Positions 60,397 through 64,000 of a stretch of DNA of 64,000 bases are shown here, in pieces. The notes beneath the pieces are model-generated. The model saw only the letters and a program-made list of their open reading frames with translations. It had not been told where the DNA came from and did not search any database. Origin of the DNA: Dehalococcoidia bacterium. GTDB taxonomy: Bacteria; Chloroflexota; Dehalococcoidia; Bin125. The stretch is from assembly GCA_022825265.1 (NCBI GenBank), contig JAJDXE010000013.1, forward strand, positions 278,904 through 342,903. The letters run 5' to 3'. The translations under genes were made by a program, and so were the position numbers. Each line of letters opens with the position of its first letter. Within the stretch, counting starts at the first letter, position 1.

Positions 60397-62076
60397 ATGC
60401 GTTTGACCGGTGCCCGAATCCTGATGGAATGCCTGCGCGCGGAAGGAGTCGAAGTCTTCTTCGGCTACCCCGGCGGCGTTGTCCTGCCCCTCTACAACAC
60501 CTTGGGCGAGTACCCCGACATCAAGCACGTCCTCGTCCGACACGAACAGGCCGCCGCCCACGCCGCCGACGGCTACGCTCGCGTCGCCGGACGCACCGGC
60601 GTCTGCCTGGCCACCTCCGGCCCGGGCGCGACCAACCTCGTCACCGGCATCACGACCGCCTACATGGACTCCGTCCCCATGGTCGTCCTGACCGGCAACG
60701 TCGCCCGAGACCTGATCGGCCGCGACGGCTTCCAGGAAGCTGACATCACCGGCATCACCCTGCCGATCACCAAGCACAACTATCTGCTCATGCGCGCCTC
60801 CGAGATCGCGCCGGCGGTCAAGGAGGCTTTCCACATCGCCTCGACCGGCCGCAAAGGCCCCGTGCTCGTCGACATCCCCAAGGACGTCTTCATCGAAGAG
60901 GCCGAGTGGGACGGCTATCCCCAGGGCGTCTCGCTGCGCGGTTACCCGATCATGGATGTGCCGCGCGAGGAAGAGGTCGACAAGGCGGCCGAAATCGTCA
61001 ACAGCGCCAAGAAGCCAATCATCATCGCCGGACACGGCGTCGTGCAGTCGGAGGCCCAGGACGAGCTGGTCGAGTTCGCCGAGCGCTCCGACACGCCGGT
61101 GCTGACCACGCTGCTCGGCATCTCCGGCATGCCCGAGGATCACGAACTCTCCTACGGCTTCCTCGGGATGCACGGCCACTTCTACGCCAACATGGCCGCC
61201 GACCGCGCCGATGTCGTGATCGGCATCGGCATGCGCTTCGACGACCGCGCCATGGGCCGCTTCAGCGACTTCAACCCGACCGCCAGGATCGTCCACATCG
61301 ACATCGACCCCGCCGAGATCGGCAAGAATTTCAAGACCCACGCTCCGGTCAACGGCGACGTCAAGGAAACGCTCTCACGCCTGCTGCCGCAAATTGAGCG
61401 CAACTCGCATCCCGAGTGGCGCGCCGAGATCGACCAGATCATGGACCAGCACCCGACCGACTACATCGAGGAAGGCACCGGACTCGGTGGACCCTGGCTG
61501 GTCCGCGCCCTCGCCGAAGCGACCGAGGGTCAGTCCACGATCGTCACGGGTGTCGGCCAGCACCAGATGTGGGCCGCCCAGTACTACCCCTACACGAAGC
61601 AGCGTCAGTGGGTCACCTCGGGCGGACTCGGCACGATGGGCTACGAGGTCCCCGCCGCCATGGGCGCCCAATTCGCCCAGGACGAGCCGATCTGGTCAAT
61701 CTGCGGCGACGGCGGCTTCCAGATGACCTCGCAGGAGCTGCAAACTGTCGCCGACCACAACCTGCCCGTCCGCTTCGCCATCTTCAACAACGGTTTCCTC
61801 GGTATGGTCCGCCAGTGGCAGGAACTGTTCTACGAGCACAACTACCACTCGGTCGACCTCGGCCAGCCCGACTTCGTCAAGCTCGCCGAGGCCTACGGCA
61901 TCAGGGGCGTCCGCGTATCGACCCGAGCAGAGGCGATCCAGATCTTCCGCGACCTCGAGGGCTACGACGGACCCGTCGTGATCGACTTCCAGCTCGAGCG
62001 CGAAGAGAACGTCTGGCCCATGGTCCCGGCTGGAGCCGCGCTCTCCGAAACCATCGAATCGGCCGAGGAACTGTAG
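60397..62076 (+). CDS. ilvB: Acetolactate synthase, large (catalytic) subunit
   Basis: 559 residues, a ThDP-dependent enzyme catalysing the first common step of Val/Leu/Ile synthesis. The catalytic Glu is E50 in VLVRHEQAAAHAADGYAR. The middle FAD-binding domain has GIGMRFDDRAMG, and the ThDP/Mg motif is CGDGGFQMTSQEL then NNGFLGMVRQWQELFY. The start at 60397 (MRLTGARI) follows GAGGAG; the upstream in-frame ATG is not needed. It is followed by ilvN 34 bp later. Confidence 0.96.
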   Translation: MRLTGARILMECLRAEGVEVFFGYPGGVVLPLYNTLGEYPDIKHVLVRHEQAAAHAADGYARVAGRTGVCLATSGPGATNLVTGITTAYMDSVPMVVLTGNVARDLIGRDGFQEADITGITLPITKHNYLLMRASEIAPAVKEAFHIASTGRKGPVLVDIPKDVFIEEAEWDGYPQGVSLRGYPIMDVPREEEVDKAAEIVNSAKKPIIIAGHGVVQSEAQDELVEFAERSDTPVLTTLLGISGMPEDHELSYGFLGMHGHFYANMAADRADVVIGIGMRFDDRAMGRFSDFNPTARIVHIDIDPAEIGKNFKTHAPVNGDVKETLSRLLPQIERNSHPEWRAEIDQIMDQHPTDYIEEGTGLGGPWLVRALAEATEGQSTIVTGVGQHQMWAAQYYPYTKQRQWVTSGGLGTMGYEVPAAMGAQFAQDEPIWSICGDGGFQMTSQELQTVADHNLPVRFAIFNNGFLGMVRQWQELFYEHNYHSVDLGQPDFVKLAEAYGIRGVRVSTRAEAIQIFRDLEGYDGPVVIDFQLEREENVWPMVPAGAALSETIESAEEL

Positions 62077-62110
62077 GAAGAGACCGAGCGAGACCGAGGA
62101 GAATCTCTGA

Positions 62111-62698
62111 ATGGCTTCCCGCAACACAATCGTCGCCCACGTCGAAGACCGTCCCGGCGTCCTCGCCCGCGTCGCGTCCCTCTTCCGACGCCGAGGCTTC
62201 AACATCGAGTCCCTCACGGTCGGCCACTGCGAAGAACCGGGCCTCAGCCGCATGACGATCGTCGTCGACGGCGATGACCACCAGGTCGACCAGGTCTGCC
62301 GACAACTCTTCAAGCTGATCGATGTCGTCTCCGTCCAGGACATCACCTACGTGCCGATGGTCGATCGAGAGTTGGCGCTGCTCAAGGTCTCGGCGACCAA
62401 CTTCAATCGCCGAGAAGTCCTCGACGTTGTCGAGGTCTTCCGCGCCGATGTGGTCGATGTCCATTCCGAAGCGCTGATCGTCCAGGTCCTGGGCGACGAA
62501 GGCAAGGTCAACGCCGCTGTTGAGATGTTCGAACAATTCGGAATCCTCGAGATGGTCAGAACCGGCCGGGTAGCCATGGTCCGCGGCACCGAGACCACCA
62601 AGCCCCCCGCCATCTCCGACTCCCAACAAGCCGCCGCCGCCATCCGAGCCATGCTCGGCCGCCGCCCAGAAGGCGCCCTCCCCTTCGCCAGCGACTAG
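62111..62698 (+). CDS. ilvN: Acetolactate synthase, small (regulatory) subunit
   Basis: 195 residues. An N-terminal ACT domain (EDRPGVLARVASLFRRRGFNI, then ESLTVG) should bind valine for feedback inhibition of IlvB. A second regulatory domain follows. GAGGAGA lies upstream of the ATG. The length is slightly above the usual 160-175 because of an Ala/Pro-rich C-terminal tail. It is in an operon with ilvB; a palindromic repeat follows its stop. Confidence 0.94.
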   Translation: MASRNTIVAHVEDRPGVLARVASLFRRRGFNIESLTVGHCEEPGLSRMTIVVDGDDHQVDQVCRQLFKLIDVVSVQDITYVPMVDRELALLKVSATNFNRREVLDVVEVFRADVVDVHSEALIVQVLGDEGKVNAAVEMFEQFGILEMVRTGRVAMVRGTETTKPPAISDSQQAAAAIRAMLGRRPEGALPFASD

Positions 62699-62704
62699 CT
62701 CCAG

Positions 62705-62775
62705 TTCCCTCTCCCCTTGAATCCTCTCTCTCTCTCTGGGAGAGGGCTAGAGCCTGTCCCCGCGCAGGCGGGGAG
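62705..62775. repeat. Palindromic repeat and CT microsatellite after ilvN
   Basis: CCCTCTCCC (62707-62715) pairs with GGGAGAGGG (62738-62746), enclosing a (CT)n tract. A second stem, CCCCGC/GCGGGG (62758-62773), follows. It shares its arms with the element at 40583. It may terminate ilvBN transcription. Confidence 0.6.
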
Positions 62776-62875
62776 TGAGGATCCCCCTCCGTCAACCCCA
62801 ACACAAGATCCGAACAGATGTAGGTATACGATTGACCCCGTGACTGACAATGCCACGCGCCGCAAAGGAGCAGCC

Positions 62876-62983
62876 ATGCCCGCCTTCTTCCACCGGAACT
62901 CCGCGGCCGCCTCTCCGATACAGCCGAACGGAATCGAACAAACCGAACGCTCCGACCACCTGAAGGAATCCGAAAAAACCTGA
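62876..62983 (+). CDS. Possible 35-residue small protein upstream of ilvC
   Basis: ATG 62876 has a perfectly placed AAAGGAG and the ORF runs MPAFFHRNSAAAS to LKESEKT before a TGA. There are only a few branched-chain codons, so it is not an obvious leader peptide. Composition is polar. It lies in the 474-bp gap between ilvN and ilvC, ahead of a strong hairpin. Real expression is uncertain. Confidence 0.3.
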   Translation: MPAFFHRNSAAASPIQPNGIEQTERSDHLKESEKT

Positions 62984-63005
62984 AAAAAGCTGAAACTCCT
63001 GAATT

Positions 63006-64000
<995 letters not shown>

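Overview
The window is a GC-rich bacterial chromosome segment with dense, mostly intact genes. The gene mix points to a Chloroflexota bacterium of the SAR202/Dehalococcoidia type. This is an inference from content: many catabolic flavin-dependent monooxygenases, acyl-CoA dehydrogenases, a CaiB-type CoA transferase, SDRs and zinc alcohol dehydrogenases, many family 5 ABC solute-binding lipoproteins, and a menaquinone pathway. No rRNA, tRNA, CRISPR array or transposase gene was seen.

Layout. 1-18.6 kb is a transport island. It holds six paralogous Tat-type lipoprotein solute-binding proteins (SBPs) with a shared N-terminus and Gln-rich tethers, plus two DppB/DppC permease pairs; a seventh SBP lies at 44-46 kb. 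Both DppB-type permeases carry LysM-like insertions after the first membrane helix, and both DppC-type permeases carry a second insertion. No transport ATPase is encoded here. 18.7-25.5 kb holds an SDR, an alcohol dehydrogenase, a GPP34 protein, an acyl-CoA dehydrogenase and a two-domain CaiB fusion. 26-31 kb holds two twin serine hydrolases, a toxin-antitoxin pair, a cyclase-family hydrolase and an alcohol dehydrogenase. 31-38 kb holds a tandem-domain esterase lipoprotein, an unknown membrane protein, a LarA-like fragment, an acyl-CoA dehydrogenase, a flavin reductase, an orphan DNA methyltransferase and a luciferase-like monooxygenase. 38-44 kb holds a thiol dioxygenase, two SDR paralogs, two VOC proteins, an exported DsbA-like protein and a second luciferase-like monooxygenase. 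46-50 kb is a menaquinone cluster (tetR-menB-menA-SRPBCC, with divergent menG) next to a KamB/NpmA-like methyltransferase. 50-60 kb holds redox enzymes, a geranylgeranyl-reductase-family enzyme, plsY and ilvE. 60-64 kb is ilvB-ilvN-ilvC, with ilvC cut by the window edge.

The most notable signal is at 41391-42497 on the minus strand. A DsbA-like thioredoxin-fold protein has an in-frame UGA exactly where the first Cys of its CxxC motif belongs. A perfect 9-bp hairpin with a GGU loop starts 17 nt after the UGA, as expected for a bacterial SECIS. I read it as an exported selenoprotein (Sec224). Without that reading the locus looks like two unrelated ORFs.

Two promoter rules recur. Six genes have TANNNT exactly 6 nt before the start ATG with no Shine-Dalgarno, which suggests leaderless mRNAs. 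The SBP genes have similar TANNNT boxes 26-50 nt upstream, followed by Shine-Dalgarno sites.
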